A stretch of DNA of 64,000 bases, from contig JBHOGO010000001.1 of NCBI GenBank assembly GCA_043421945.1, forward strand, positions 62,001 through 126,000. Direction: 5' to 3'. A model generated the notes under the pieces. It saw only the letters and a list, made by a program, of their open reading frames with translations, was not told where the DNA came from and searched no databases. A program made the translations under genes and the position numbers. Origin of the DNA: Thaumasiovibrio sp043421945. Lineage in GTDB: Bacteria > Pseudomonadota > Gammaproteobacteria > Enterobacterales > Vibrionaceae. Each line of letters begins with the position of its first letter. Position 1 is the stretch's first letter. This document shows, one piece after another, positions 1-8,950 of the stretch.

Positions 1-497
1 GGTAATACTGAACCCGGCAAGTGATGATCAGTAACAAGTACTTCTAACCCTTTCTCTTTTGCTGCCGCCACGCCTGAAATCGAAGAGACACCGTTATCCA
101 CGGTCATAATGATTTCTGCGCCCTTCGCAATGGCTTGATCAACCACTTCAGGGCTTAACCCATAGCCATCTTCAAATCGGTTTGGCACGAGATAATCGAC
201 GTTCAGCGCCCCAAGTTGTCGTAACGCAATCACCGAAAGAGCTGAGCTTGTCGCGCCATCTGCATCAAAGTCACCGACCACGATAATACGTCGCTGAGAG
301 GCGAGAGCGGCGACCAGTAACGATACCGCACCTTCAATTCCAAACAACTGATTGTAAGGAATCAGTCCTTTGGCACTGCGCTCTAATTCTGTATCGTTTT
401 GAATGCCTCGGTTGGCGTAAAGACGCTGCAACAAAGGCGGAAGTTCGGAAGAGAAGCCTGAGATATCGCCCTGTTGACGACGCTGAATTTCTATCAT
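1..497 (-). CDS. recJ: Single-stranded-DNA-specific exonuclease RecJ, N-terminal part (cut by window edge)
   Basis: RecJ is a 5'-3' single-strand DNA exonuclease used in recombination and mismatch repair. Only the first 165 codons lie in the window; the 3' part continues beyond position 1. The N-terminal DHH phosphoesterase domain is visible: motif I DFDADG at residues 76-81, a TVDNG motif near 132-136, and the DHH triplet at 157-159, which bind the catalytic metal ions. The start is the ATG at 497, beginning MIEIQRR. It lies downstream of dsbC and xerD on the same strand, the usual xerD-dsbC-recJ order of gammaproteobacteria, so it is probably co-transcribed with them. The identification is firm; the length cannot be judged. 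Confidence 0.95.
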   Translation of the reverse strand, partial: MIEIQRRQQGDISGFSSELPPLLQRLYANRGIQNDTELERSAKGLIPYNQLFGIEGAVSLLVAALASQRRIIVVGDFDADGATSSALSVIALRQLGALNVDYLVPNRFEDGYGLSPEVVDQAIAKGAEIIMTVDNGVSSISGVAAAKEKGLEVLVTDHHLPGSVL

Positions 498-637
498 CTT
501 TATCTACAATAATGCCCGTTACACTGAACGGGCATCATATCCTATCGTTGACTTAGCCAAAACAGACTAACACGCATTGACGGCACATTATCGACCACCA
601 ATCGCCTATATATTTACATGTTGATTTATAGTTTCAG

Positions 638-1426
638 CTACGAGCCTGAATGCTCTAGCGACTGTTTAAGGCGCTGTGCCGGCTGATAACCAGGGACGAC
701 GGTACCATCTTCTAAAATAATCGCTGGCGTTCCACGAATCCCCATCTGCACACCAAGCTCATAATGACCTTTAACTAACTCACTGCATGCGGTTGAAGAT
801 TGATTAAAACCACCCGCTTTCGCTTCATCCATTGCCGCGATTTGGTCATCAGCACACCAAATTGCACTCATTTGACCAAAGTTACCAGCATTCAATCCAC
901 CACGAGGAAATGCAAGGTAACGCACGGTAATACCTGCATCGTTATAATCAGCCATCTCATCATGAAGCTTTTGGCAATAGCCACAGGTAGTATCGGTAAA
1001 CACTGTTACCACATGCTTCTCATCTTTCGCAGGGTAAACAATCATCTCGCTACTTAAAGAAGCCATTTTTTCCACGCTGATTTCAGCCTGACGTTGCTCG
1101 GTTAAGTTGATTGGTTGCGTACCACTCATATCAAACATATGACCAGCAATAAAATGGCTGCCATCTTCAGTGATATAAAAGACACCACGATCAGTGGCAA
1201 TCTCTTGGATACCATTGATCGCTGAGTCAGCAACGGCATTCACATTAAGACCTAGCTTTGTTGCTGCTGATTGAACCGCTGGAGATAAACCCACAGTAGA
1301 AGGCGCAACCTCTGGCAGTTGGACGGGTACAGGCGGCTCTTCTGGCAGCTGTGCTGGTGTTGGTGCGGCAATCGCGAAAGCTGACATCATGCTGAGTGCA
1401 ATCGCGCACGAACGAAAAATTGGCAT
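638..1426 (-). CDS. dsbC: Periplasmic thiol:disulfide isomerase DsbC
   Basis: DsbC is a dimeric periplasmic isomerase that shuffles wrong disulfides in exported proteins and is kept reduced by DsbD. The 262-aa product has a signal peptide (about residues 1-20, ending AIAA), an N-terminal dimerisation region, and a thioredoxin fold with the active site C148-G-Y-C151. A second cysteine pair near residues 190 and 213 and a cis-proline loop (RGTPAI) fit the family. An oddity is the stretch at about residues 22-42, rich in proline and glutamate (PTPAQLPEEPPVPVQLPEV), which lengthens the mature N-terminus compared with the E. coli protein. The ATG start has an AAGGA ribosome binding site. It sits between xerD and recJ. 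Confidence 0.95.
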   Translation of the reverse strand: MPIFRSCAIALSMMSAFAIAAPTPAQLPEEPPVPVQLPEVAPSTVGLSPAVQSAATKLGLNVNAVADSAINGIQEIATDRGVFYITEDGSHFIAGHMFDMSGTQPINLTEQRQAEISVEKMASLSSEMIVYPAKDEKHVVTVFTDTTCGYCQKLHDEMADYNDAGITVRYLAFPRGGLNAGNFGQMSAIWCADDQIAAMDEAKAGGFNQSSTACSELVKGHYELGVQMGIRGTPAIILEDGTVVPGYQPAQRLKQSLEHSGS

Positions 1427-1523
1427 GGAGAATCCTTAATACATTTGAAGGCTAACTTATCTAGACCTTCAATCTCTTTGATTGTTGCATCAGTGAACAC
1501 ACATTGATCAAGAAAATACCAAT

Positions 1524-2432
1524 TTATGCTCGAGGATGATGCTCGCTATGTAACTTCTTAAGTCGCTCTGTCGCCACATGCGTATATATCTGCGTCGTGG
1601 AAAGATCGCTGTGACCCAAGAGCATCTGTACAACACGCAAGTCGGCACCATAGTTGAGAAGGTGCGTTGCAAAAGCATGTCGTAACACATGGGGCGAGAG
1701 TCTATCACTATCAATATTAGCACGCTGTGCATAAACTTTAATTCGGTGCCAAAAAGTCTGTCGCGTCATCTGTTTTGCACGTTTACTCGGAAAAACAACA
1801 TCCCCGCTCACCTCCCCCATAATCTGAGGTCGACCTTGCTTCAAAAACGTTTCCATCCAATCAACCGCATTTTCACCCATGGGAACTAAACGTTCTTTGT
1901 TACCTTTACCAATGACACGCACCACGCCTTGACGCAGACTCACGTTCTCGGTAGTTAAACTCACTAATTCAGTCACACGCAATCCTGTCGCATATAGCAG
2001 CTCAAGCATCGCACGATCACGTAACTCAATGGGGTTACTCACATCCGGTGCATGAAGAAGGTCTTCCACCTCCTTTTCAGAAAGATCTTTTGGCAAACGC
2101 TGCGGCAGCTTGGGGCTTTGCAATAATGCGCTTGGATCATCATGACGAATTTTTTCTCGGTGTAGATATTGAAAGAGTCGCTTTAATGCCGACGTCATCC
2201 TTGCTCGAGAGGTTTGTACGTAACCTTTTTCCATCAACCAAGCTTGGTAAGCCACTAAATCTGTTGTCACCACAGTAAAAAGAGTCAGCTTGAGCTTAGA
2301 TAAATACGAAACAAAGGTACTCAAGTCATGACGATAGGCACTAATGGTGTTATCAGCCAAGCCTCTTTCCATCCACATTGCATCAAGAAACTGTTCCAAC
2401 ACTTGCTGCTGATCGCTCAATTTAAACCCCAT
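1524..2432 (-). CDS. xerD: Site-specific tyrosine recombinase XerD
   Basis: XerD acts with XerC at dif, under FtsK control, to resolve chromosome dimers. The reading frame is open back to 2552, but the internal ATG at 2432 gives 302 aa, close to the usual 298, and begins just before the SAM-like core-binding domain; the upstream 40 codons look like non-coding sequence read through. The catalytic set is complete: R152, a lysine near 177 in the beta-hairpin, H248 and R251 in HVLRH, H274 in LLGHS, and the nucleophile Y283. It is first in the xerD-dsbC-recJ group and divergent from fldB. XerC is the nearest alternative; the fldB/dsbC/recJ context supports XerD. Confidence 0.94.
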   Translation of the reverse strand: MGFKLSDQQQVLEQFLDAMWMERGLADNTISAYRHDLSTFVSYLSKLKLTLFTVVTTDLVAYQAWLMEKGYVQTSRARMTSALKRLFQYLHREKIRHDDPSALLQSPKLPQRLPKDLSEKEVEDLLHAPDVSNPIELRDRAMLELLYATGLRVTELVSLTTENVSLRQGVVRVIGKGNKERLVPMGENAVDWMETFLKQGRPQIMGEVSGDVVFPSKRAKQMTRQTFWHRIKVYAQRANIDSDRLSPHVLRHAFATHLLNYGADLRVVQMLLGHSDLSTTQIYTHVATERLKKLHSEHHPRA

Positions 2433-2685
2433 ATCTAACTTTAATAAACAGATACAGCCAACAAACACTGTATTTAAATACAGTATCAAATTTACATAAA
2501 TATAGATACCAACAGCAGAATTATCTACTGTGAGAGGGGGAAATGAGCCCAATGTCTATCATTGTGACGAAATAGCTCGCTAGATACGACAACACAGATA
2601 AAAGCCACTCCTTGCCACCGGCCATTCTCATTCATAACGAGTTTGGGTATAGTGATGCCAAAAGTAAAACATAGGGAAATACCGC

Positions 2686-3204
2686 ATGAAGATTGGCCTT
2701 TTCTACGGCTCAACCACTTGCTATACCGAGATGGCAGCAGAGAAAATTCGAGAATGTTTAGGCTCAGATCTTGTGACCATCCATAACGTTAAAGATAGCT
2801 CTTTAACGCTTACCAATGATTACGACTTACTCATCTTTGGTATTTCTACTTGGGACTTTGGTGAGCTTCAAGAAGATTGGGAGGCTATCTGGCAGCAACT
2901 TGATACGCTCAAGCTCGACAAGAAAGCAATTGCACTCTTCGGGCTCGGTGATCAAGAAGGCTATGGTGAATGGTATCTCGATGCGATGGGAATGCTGCAT
3001 GATGCACTCTTAGTGAGTAGCGCTAAAATCATTGGCTATTGGCCAAATAAAGGTTACGAATTTGATAAGTCCAAAGCACTTACCGAAGATGGAAGCCACT
3101 TTGTCGGTTTAGCCCTCGATGAAGACAGTCAATACGACCTAAGTGATGAAAGAATTACAACTTGGTGTGAGCAAATCATGCTTGAGTATGCAGAGACTCT
3201 CTAA
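2686..3204 (+). CDS. fldB: Flavodoxin FldB
   Basis: This is a long-chain flavodoxin, an FMN-binding one-electron carrier of the cytoplasm. The 172-aa product starts MKIGLFYGSTTCYTEMAAE, the phosphate-binding loop that holds FMN, and keeps the aromatic loops around the isoalloxazine ring (ISTWDFGELQEDW near 53-65 and GLGDQEGYGEWY near 86-97). The sequence and the divergent position next to xerD match FldB (flavodoxin 2) rather than FldA. An AGGGA ribosome binding site precedes the ATG. It ends at a hairpin terminator shared with brnQ. Confidence 0.93.
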   Translation: MKIGLFYGSTTCYTEMAAEKIRECLGSDLVTIHNVKDSSLTLTNDYDLLIFGISTWDFGELQEDWEAIWQQLDTLKLDKKAIALFGLGDQEGYGEWYLDAMGMLHDALLVSSAKIIGYWPNKGYEFDKSKALTEDGSHFVGLALDEDSQYDLSDERITTWCEQIMLEYAETL

Positions 3205-3246
3205 TAAAGGCGTCATTGAAAAGCCATTTATCAGAAAGTTCAATAC

Positions 3247-3275
3247 AAAAAAGGGATGCCGAGGCATCCCTTTTT
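3247..3275. terminator. Bidirectional terminator between fldB and brnQ
   Basis: A GGGATGCC / GGCATCCC stem at 3253-3270 with a two-base GA gap is flanked by an A-run on the left and a T-run on the right. It can therefore end both fldB (+) and brnQ (-) transcripts. Confidence 0.85.
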
Positions 3276-3349
3276 CATTGATTAGCTTACGAAGGGCTAT
3301 CGAGAAGTAGCGTTAACAAAATAGTGGCGACCAAATAGCCACTACACCG

Positions 3350-4672
3350 TTAAGCAACTTCTGCCGCTTTCTTTGCAGATACTGCAGCGACTTTCTTTCC
3401 AAAAACACACGTCAAAATAAGCGCGATTGCCGTTGGCATTAACCACGCCATACCGTAATCAAACAGTGGGATGGCCTGGAATGCTGATACATTAAATCCA
3501 GCAACTTTCGCTGCATCAATCATGCTGAAAGACAATGCAACTAACATAACCACACGGTATGAAAGCGTTGGATTAGGCAGTAACTGACGGATGAATGTTA
3601 AAATAACCAACGCCATTGCAATAGGGTAAAGTGCAAATAGTGCAGGTAGTGAGAAAGTGATCAGTTGATTTAAGCCTACGTTTGCAACAACACAACAAAT
3701 AACAGATAACGCCACGACCCATTTTTCATACGATACAGGGCTCAACTTACAGAAATACTCTGAACAGGCACTAATTAACCCCACAACAGTGGTAAGGCAC
3801 GCCAGTAATACAATCAGTGAAAGAATCATTTGACCAGCTGGGCCGTACAATGCTGCTACATAGATAGCCAGAATATCACCGCCGTTACTCGCGTCTGGTG
3901 CAATGCTAAGGCTGGTTGCGCCCAAGTAGAACAACGAGATATAAACAAACGCTAGACCAGTAGCAGCAATAAGGCCTGCCATTACAAGGTACTTACGCGT
4001 TGCCGCTTCATCAGTAACACCTTTACTGCGCACAGCATCAACAATCACCATACCGAACAACAGAGCGGCAACCGCATCAAGCGTGTTATAGCCTTCGACA
4101 AAACCGGTAATGAATGGGATATCGATATAATCCCCTTGAGCTGCCATGATGTCACCTTGAGGATTCATCACTACCGTTACAGCCAATGCAATAAGAGCCA
4201 AGAAAAGGATTGGAGTTAAGAACTTACCAACCATATCAACCAAATTGCCACGTGAACGAGCTAAAAATAGGGCAATAGCAAAGAACACGACAGAGAAAAT
4301 CGTGAGGCTTAGCTGACCCGCGTCAGCACTAAGAAAGGGTTTTACGCCCATTTCGTAAGCAACTAAACCAGCACGCGGTGCTGCAAATGCAGGACCAATG
4401 ACAATGAAGATCAATACAGCTAACGCTGTGGCGATTTGACTTGGAAGATCTCGTGTTAAGCCTTCCCAACCACCCGCTACAGCCACAGCAATAATGGCGA
4501 TCAGAGGAAGTGTTACCCCTGTAGAGAGAAACCCGGCTGTTGCCGCGAAGAGGTTTTCACCAGCCAATTGTCCGGCTTGTGGTGGGAAAATAATGTTTCC
4601 GGCACCTAAGAAAAATGCAAAGGTCATAAAACCTAATGCAAATACATCAATCATACTGAGTGATTTTTTCAC
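3350..4672 (-). CDS. brnQ: Branched-chain amino acid:cation symporter BrnQ (LIVCS family)
   Basis: BrnQ imports leucine, isoleucine and valine with Na+ or H+. The 440-aa product is very hydrophobic with about 12 membrane segments and has the family start (SMIDVFALGFMTFAFFLGAG, then NIIFPP at about residues 27-32). The start is a GTG at 4672 with an AAGGA ribosome binding site seven bases upstream. The gene stands alone between fldB and trmN6 and converges on fldB. Substrate preference within the branched-chain set cannot be read from the sequence. Confidence 0.93.
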   Translation of the reverse strand: MKKSLSMIDVFALGFMTFAFFLGAGNIIFPPQAGQLAGENLFAATAGFLSTGVTLPLIAIIAVAVAGGWEGLTRDLPSQIATALAVLIFIVIGPAFAAPRAGLVAYEMGVKPFLSADAGQLSLTIFSVVFFAIALFLARSRGNLVDMVGKFLTPILFLALIALAVTVVMNPQGDIMAAQGDYIDIPFITGFVEGYNTLDAVAALLFGMVIVDAVRSKGVTDEAATRKYLVMAGLIAATGLAFVYISLFYLGATSLSIAPDASNGGDILAIYVAALYGPAGQMILSLIVLLACLTTVVGLISACSEYFCKLSPVSYEKWVVALSVICCVVANVGLNQLITFSLPALFALYPIAMALVILTFIRQLLPNPTLSYRVVMLVALSFSMIDAAKVAGFNVSAFQAIPLFDYGMAWLMPTAIALILTCVFGKKVAAVSAKKAAEVA

Positions 4673-5015
4673 GAGTATATCCTTTATAAATCAATGCTAT
4701 GTTTACTGTGTTTTTGAGCTCATGCATGTTGTAAAGGAATAGTCACAAAAATGACGGAAAATTTTCAACTGGCATTAAGTTCATTTTCAGCATGATGAAC
4801 AATCACACAGTAAGTTGCAACAGTGCAGATAAAAACACCATTATCTTTGGTTTTACAGCCATAAAACCAGCTAAATGCTCTATAATGGAGAGTAGATATA
4901 GAATATTAACAATGATAAATAGAGCAATTTGAAGTATTCACAAAAGAACAATAAACTTTACAACTTCGAATTTACAAATATAACCACTAAATAAAACATA
5001 TGATATTAGAGGCTC
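4673..5015. other. Divergent intergenic region between brnQ and trmN6
   Basis: This 343-bp AT-rich region carries the two divergent promoters. A perfect inverted repeat GTTCAT...ATGAAC at 4779-4800 could be an operator. A TATAAT hexamer lies at 4881-4886 on the plus strand, but I see no good -35 element at standard spacing. No convincing gene or RNA is visible. Confidence 0.5.
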
Positions 5016-5747
5016 ATGCAGATCTTTAAGTGTAAGCAATTCGCGATTAACCATACAGGGTGTGGGATGCCAGTCAGTACCGACGGCATTTTGCTTGGTG
5101 CATGGGCCAAATTGCCTAATGAAGGGCATATCGTTGATATCGGTGCGGGTAGTGGGCTGCTATCACTAATGGCGGCGCAACGCGCACCTGCTGGCATCCA
5201 AATCAGTGCTATCGAAATTGACAACACCGCCGCTGTGTTAGCAAAAGAAAATGTCGCGAATAGCCCTTGGCCATCAACAATAAAGGTTTATCAAAAAGAT
5301 GTACGCCAATGGGTGACGACTCAAGCTGCTCATTCCATTGATGGTATTGTTTGCAACCCCCCTTACTTCAATAGCGGTGAGACCTCGCATCAGCAAGTCA
5401 GAGCCACCGCTAGACATACTAGCGAGTTTAGCCATCAGGATCTCCTCACGGTGATTGCGACGCTACTTAAAGACAATGCTGAAGCACACCTTATTTTGCC
5501 CTTAGCAGAAGGTGAGGCTTTACTCACCAGCCTCGAGAAAAGTGAACTACATTGTATTCGACGCTGTGAAGTCAGAACGACACCAGCGAAACCAGTCAGC
5601 CGATTGCTCTTTTCGCTTTCAAGAACAAAAGTACCTTGTGAGCTATCTAGCCTAGTGATTCATGCTAATCAAGGGTACAGCGACGCATTTATCCGTCTGA
5701 CATGGCCTTTTTATCTAAATATGTCTCAACCAAATGAGGAAAATTGA
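5016..5747 (+). CDS. trmN6: tRNA1(Val) (adenine-37-N6)-methyltransferase TrmN6 (YfiC)
   Basis: This SAM-dependent enzyme methylates N6 of A37 in tRNA-Val. The 243-aa product shows a Rossmann methyltransferase fold: SAM-binding motif DIGAGSG at residues 41-47, an acidic motif II (AIEID near 65-69), and the NPPY catalytic motif at 114-117 typical of N6-adenine methylases. It lies immediately upstream of srmB, its usual partner locus in enterobacteria and vibrios. An AGAGG ribosome binding site precedes the ATG. The NPPY motif is shared with other N6 methylases, but context and overall sequence favour TrmN6. Confidence 0.92.
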   Translation: MQIFKCKQFAINHTGCGMPVSTDGILLGAWAKLPNEGHIVDIGAGSGLLSLMAAQRAPAGIQISAIEIDNTAAVLAKENVANSPWPSTIKVYQKDVRQWVTTQAAHSIDGIVCNPPYFNSGETSHQQVRATARHTSEFSHQDLLTVIATLLKDNAEAHLILPLAEGEALLTSLEKSELHCIRRCEVRTTPAKPVSRLLFSLSRTKVPCELSSLVIHANQGYSDAFIRLTWPFYLNMSQPNEEN

Positions 5748-5756
5748 ACATTTGCG

Positions 5757-5785
5757 GTGATACTTATGAGAATACCCTCTATAAT
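5757..5785 (+). promoter_or_regulatory. Candidate sigma-70 promoter of srmB
   Basis: A perfect TATAAT -10 hexamer at 5780-5785 is preceded by GTGATA (4 of 6 to consensus) with a 17-bp spacer. It sits about 50 bp upstream of the chosen srmB start. Confidence 0.5.
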
Positions 5786-5837
5786 CTCGCCCCCTGTGAG
5801 AGAATAGAGTAATAGCGTGCCAACCCGGAGAAATGAC

Positions 5838-7070
5838 GTGGTAAGAAACTTTGCAGAATTAGATCTTGATGATGACTTATTGTCGGCCATTGAAGCTAAA
5901 GGTTACGAACGACCAACTGAAGTCCAAGCGAAAGCTATCCCAGTAGCAATGGATGGCCGAGATATTTTGGCTTCAGCACCTACTGGTACCGGTAAGACAG
6001 CAGCTTTCTTACTGCCTATGCTACAGCACTTGATCGACTTTCCACGCCGCAAGCCTGGGCCAGCGCGTACGCTGATCCTTACTCCGACCCGAGAGCTCGC
6101 TATTCAAATTGCCGATGAGGCACGAGAGCTTGCCGCGAATACTGATCTCAAGATCTTCACCATTACTGGTGGTATTTCTTACGATGAACATGCCGATATC
6201 TTAGGGAAGACTCAAGATCTCGTTGTGGCGACACCTGGACGTTTGATGGAATACATCAAATCAGAGCGCTTCGACTGTCGTGCGATCGAGTGTTTAATTC
6301 TTGATGAGGCTGATCGCATGCTCGATATGGGCTTTGGCCCGATCGTTGATACACTCTCTAATGAATGTCGCTGGCGTCGTCAAACCCTTCTGTTTTCTGC
6401 AACACTAGAAAGCAAAGGCGTACATGGTTTTACTGAAGATCTTTTAAAAGAGCCAGAGCGCATTGATGCAATGCCATCACGCCGTGAGCGTAAAAAGATC
6501 CACCAGTGGTATTACCGTTGTGATGATATGGATCATAAGCTTCAGCTGCTTGAGTTCGTACTACGCAATGAAGCTGAGCGCGCGATTGTTTTTGTTAAGA
6601 CACGTGAGCGTCTTGCAGCACTACGTGAAAGATTAGATTCAATGCAAATCCCATGCTGCTGGCTCCAAGGTGAGATGGCGCAGGCGTCGCGCAACAGTAC
6701 CATTGAGCGATTCAAGTCAGGCAAAGCGAATATCATGTTGGCAACAGATGTTGCTGCTCGTGGTATCGACCTCCCTGATATTAGCCATGTAATTAACTTC
6801 GATTTACCACGTACTTCAGATATTTATCTGCACCGTATTGGTCGTACAGCTCGTGCTGGTAAAAAGGGCGCGGCGATTTCATTGGTAGAAGCTCATGATC
6901 AGTCGATGATGGAGCGTATCGGTCGTTACATGAAAGAGCCAGTGAAAGAGCGCATGGTTGAAGGGCTAAAACCTCAACATAAAATGCCTATCGCATCACG
7001 ACGTAAGAAGAAGCAAAAAGACATGCCTGGTGCGGCACGTAAAGCAAGAAAGGCCGCTTCTAAAAAATAG
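5838..7070 (+). CDS. srmB: ATP-dependent RNA helicase SrmB (DEAD-box)
   Basis: SrmB helps early assembly of the 50S ribosomal subunit. The 410-aa product has two RecA-like domains: Q motif, Walker A APTGTGKT at residues 47-54, DEAD at 156-159, SAT at 186-188, and the C-terminal HRIGRTARAG motif VI, followed by a lysine/arginine-rich tail typical for RNA contact. The frame is open to a GTG at 5817, but the GTG at 5838 has a GGAG ribosome binding site seven bases upstream and gives the N-terminus (VRNFAELDLDD) that aligns with E. coli SrmB, so it was preferred. It follows trmN6 and converges with yadH across a terminator. Confidence 0.94.
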   Translation: MVRNFAELDLDDDLLSAIEAKGYERPTEVQAKAIPVAMDGRDILASAPTGTGKTAAFLLPMLQHLIDFPRRKPGPARTLILTPTRELAIQIADEARELAANTDLKIFTITGGISYDEHADILGKTQDLVVATPGRLMEYIKSERFDCRAIECLILDEADRMLDMGFGPIVDTLSNECRWRRQTLLFSATLESKGVHGFTEDLLKEPERIDAMPSRRERKKIHQWYYRCDDMDHKLQLLEFVLRNEAERAIVFVKTRERLAALRERLDSMQIPCCWLQGEMAQASRNSTIERFKSGKANIMLATDVAARGIDLPDISHVINFDLPRTSDIYLHRIGRTARAGKKGAAISLVEAHDQSMMERIGRYMKEPVKERMVEGLKPQHKMPIASRRKKKQKDMPGAARKARKAASKK

Positions 7071-7105
7071 CCGTCGTTTTGATGCTGATATAAAATGATG
7101 ACAAT

Positions 7106-7130
7106 AAAAAAGGGCCTATGGCCCTTTTTT
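7106..7130. terminator. Bidirectional terminator between srmB and yadH
   Basis: The stem GGGCC-TAT-GGCCC at 7112-7124 is flanked by six A on the left and six T on the right, so it can serve both converging genes. Confidence 0.88.
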
Positions 7131-7162
7131 ATTATTTTGCGTTCATCATCAATCGTATCGTT

Positions 7163-7933
7163 CTAGCTTCGCAAGCCGGTACCACGAGAAATAAGACGAT
7201 AAGCAATCGCATATAACACCACGGTAAATACCGATAACACACCAAATGAAGTCGCAATACCAACATCCGACACCCCTAAGAAGCCATAGCGGAATGCGTT
7301 AACCATATAAACAATTGGGTTTATCTTTGATACCCCCTGCCAAAACTCTGGCAGTAACGAGATAGAGTAAAAGACACCGCCAAGATAGGTTAATGGTGTT
7401 AAGACAAACGTCGGAATGATACTGATATCATCAAATGTCTTCGCAAACACAGCATTGATCAAACCACCCAATGAAAAAACAATCGATGTCATCAATACCG
7501 TTGAGAAGATGATCCCCCAGCTCGAGACCGTCAAATCGACAAAAAACTGAGAGACAACGGTGACAATCGTGCCAACAGCAAGACCTCGCGCCACACCACC
7601 CGCAACGAACCCAAGAATAATAATATGGTTAGGTACGGGGGCAACAAGCAGTTCCTCAATATTGCGCTGAAACTTAGCACTAAAGAATGAAGCGGCTACG
7701 TTCGAATAAGAGTTCGTGATCACTGACATCATGATCAAACCAGGAACAATGTACTCCATATAGCTAAAGCCACCCATTTCACCAATACGGCCTCCAATCA
7801 GGTTACCGAAAATAATGAAATAAAGGGTCATCGTGATTGCTGGTGGTACCAAGGTCTGCACCCAGATCCTTGAGAAGCGATAAATCTCCTTCGTCACCAA
7901 GCTTTTAAAGGCGACCCAAAACTGATAATTCAC
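7163..7933 (-). CDS. yadH: ABC-2 type exporter permease (YadH-like)
   Basis: This is the membrane subunit of an ABC-2 class exporter, partner of the ATPase encoded just upstream. The 256-aa product has about six membrane segments and the ABC2 signature region around NPIVYMVNAFRYGFLGV near the C-terminus. The start overlaps the yadG stop by four bases (ATGA), so the two are translated together. The block hpt / can / yadGH has the same neighbours as in E. coli. The exported substrate is unknown in the family and nothing here identifies it. Confidence 0.9.
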   Translation of the reverse strand: MNYQFWVAFKSLVTKEIYRFSRIWVQTLVPPAITMTLYFIIFGNLIGGRIGEMGGFSYMEYIVPGLIMMSVITNSYSNVAASFFSAKFQRNIEELLVAPVPNHIIILGFVAGGVARGLAVGTIVTVVSQFFVDLTVSSWGIIFSTVLMTSIVFSLGGLINAVFAKTFDDISIIPTFVLTPLTYLGGVFYSISLLPEFWQGVSKINPIVYMVNAFRYGFLGVSDVGIATSFGVLSVFTVVLYAIAYRLISRGTGLRS

Positions 7934-8853
7934 GCTGACTCTCCTTTGCTTTTATTAACGAGCGACACAAAGAGTTCCTCGAGTCGATTAGCCTTATTAC
8001 GCATTGAATGCACGGTAAAATCTTGTGCCGTCAACTGCATGAACACAGAATTAAGTCCAGCTTCTTTCGGGATATCAACTTCAATGGTGTGATCATCAAT
8101 CACTCTCATATCAACGCCCTGGAGTGAAGGAACTCGATCATTGAGATAAAGATCTAACACAAAGGTTTCAACTTGAAGCTTACCTAACAAGGCTTTCATT
8201 GAGGTATTCTCAACAATCTCACCACGATTAATGATGCCTATGTTTCTGCATAGCATCTCAGCTTCTTCTAAATAGTGAGTCGTGAGGATAATCGTAATAC
8301 CTTGCTGGTTAATCTCACGCAAGAACTCCCACATCGAGCGGCGAAGTTCAATATCAACCCCCGCCGTTGGCTCGTCGAGAATTAATAGCCTTGGTTCGTG
8401 CATCAGTGCTCGAGCAATCATCAAGCGACGCTTCATCCCCCCCGAAAGATTTCTCGCTCTTTCACTGCGCTTTTCCCACAGATCGAGTTGTGACAGATAC
8501 TTATGTGCTCGCAAGCGGGCTTCTTGGCGATCCACACCGTAGTACCCAGCTTGGTTAATCACAATCTGTTCAACGGTTTCGAACGGGTTAAAGTTAAACT
8601 CTTGGGGAACTAAACCGATTTGCTGCTTCGCAGCCACTAAATCAGTGTCGATGTTGTAATTAAACACCTTTACGGTTCCACTGGTTTTATTCACCAAGGA
8701 GCTGATAATACCAATCGATGTCGACTTACCGGCACCATTTGGCCCTAATAGCGCGTAAAAATCGCCTTCTTCAACAGAAAAGCTGAGATTTTTAAGCGCT
8801 TGAAACCCACCTTTGTAGGTTTTATTGAGATTGGATATTTCGAGTGCTTTCAT
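7930..8853 (-). CDS. yadG: ABC transporter ATP-binding protein (YadG-like)
   Basis: This is the ATPase of the YadGH exporter. The 307-aa product has Walker A GPNGAGKST at residues 37-45, the Q-loop near 84, signature LSGGM at 136-140, Walker B LLILDEP at 156-162 and a switch histidine in TTHYLEE. The frame is open upstream to 8910, but the ATG at 8853 (MKALEISNLNKTYKGG) matches the family start and length (308 aa in E. coli). It is divergent from can with about 97 bp between the starts. It is well separated from FbpC-type importer ATPases by its ABC-2 partner. Confidence 0.92.
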   Translation of the reverse strand: MKALEISNLNKTYKGGFQALKNLSFSVEEGDFYALLGPNGAGKSTSIGIISSLVNKTSGTVKVFNYNIDTDLVAAKQQIGLVPQEFNFNPFETVEQIVINQAGYYGVDRQEARLRAHKYLSQLDLWEKRSERARNLSGGMKRRLMIARALMHEPRLLILDEPTAGVDIELRRSMWEFLREINQQGITIILTTHYLEEAEMLCRNIGIINRGEIVENTSMKALLGKLQVETFVLDLYLNDRVPSLQGVDMRVIDDHTIEVDIPKEAGLNSVFMQLTAQDFTVHSMRNKANRLEELFVSLVNKSKGESA

Positions 8854-8950
8854 AGAATCCACGTATAATGAGTGTAAAGTTACAACTAATCCGATCTCTC
8901 TGAGTTGCAACTACGGTATAGTACGATCAGTAAATTACAAAGGCATCATC

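Noticed and set aside
2433..2552. 40-residue N-terminal extension of XerD
   Set aside because: It exceeds the family length, is hydrophobic and Tyr/Val-rich without homology to XerD, and the ATG at 2432 fits the known N-terminus.
4795..4932. 45-codon ORF on the plus strand between brnQ and trmN6
   Set aside because: It has no ribosome binding site, no recognisable motif, and its start lies inside the inverted repeat; it is probably chance.
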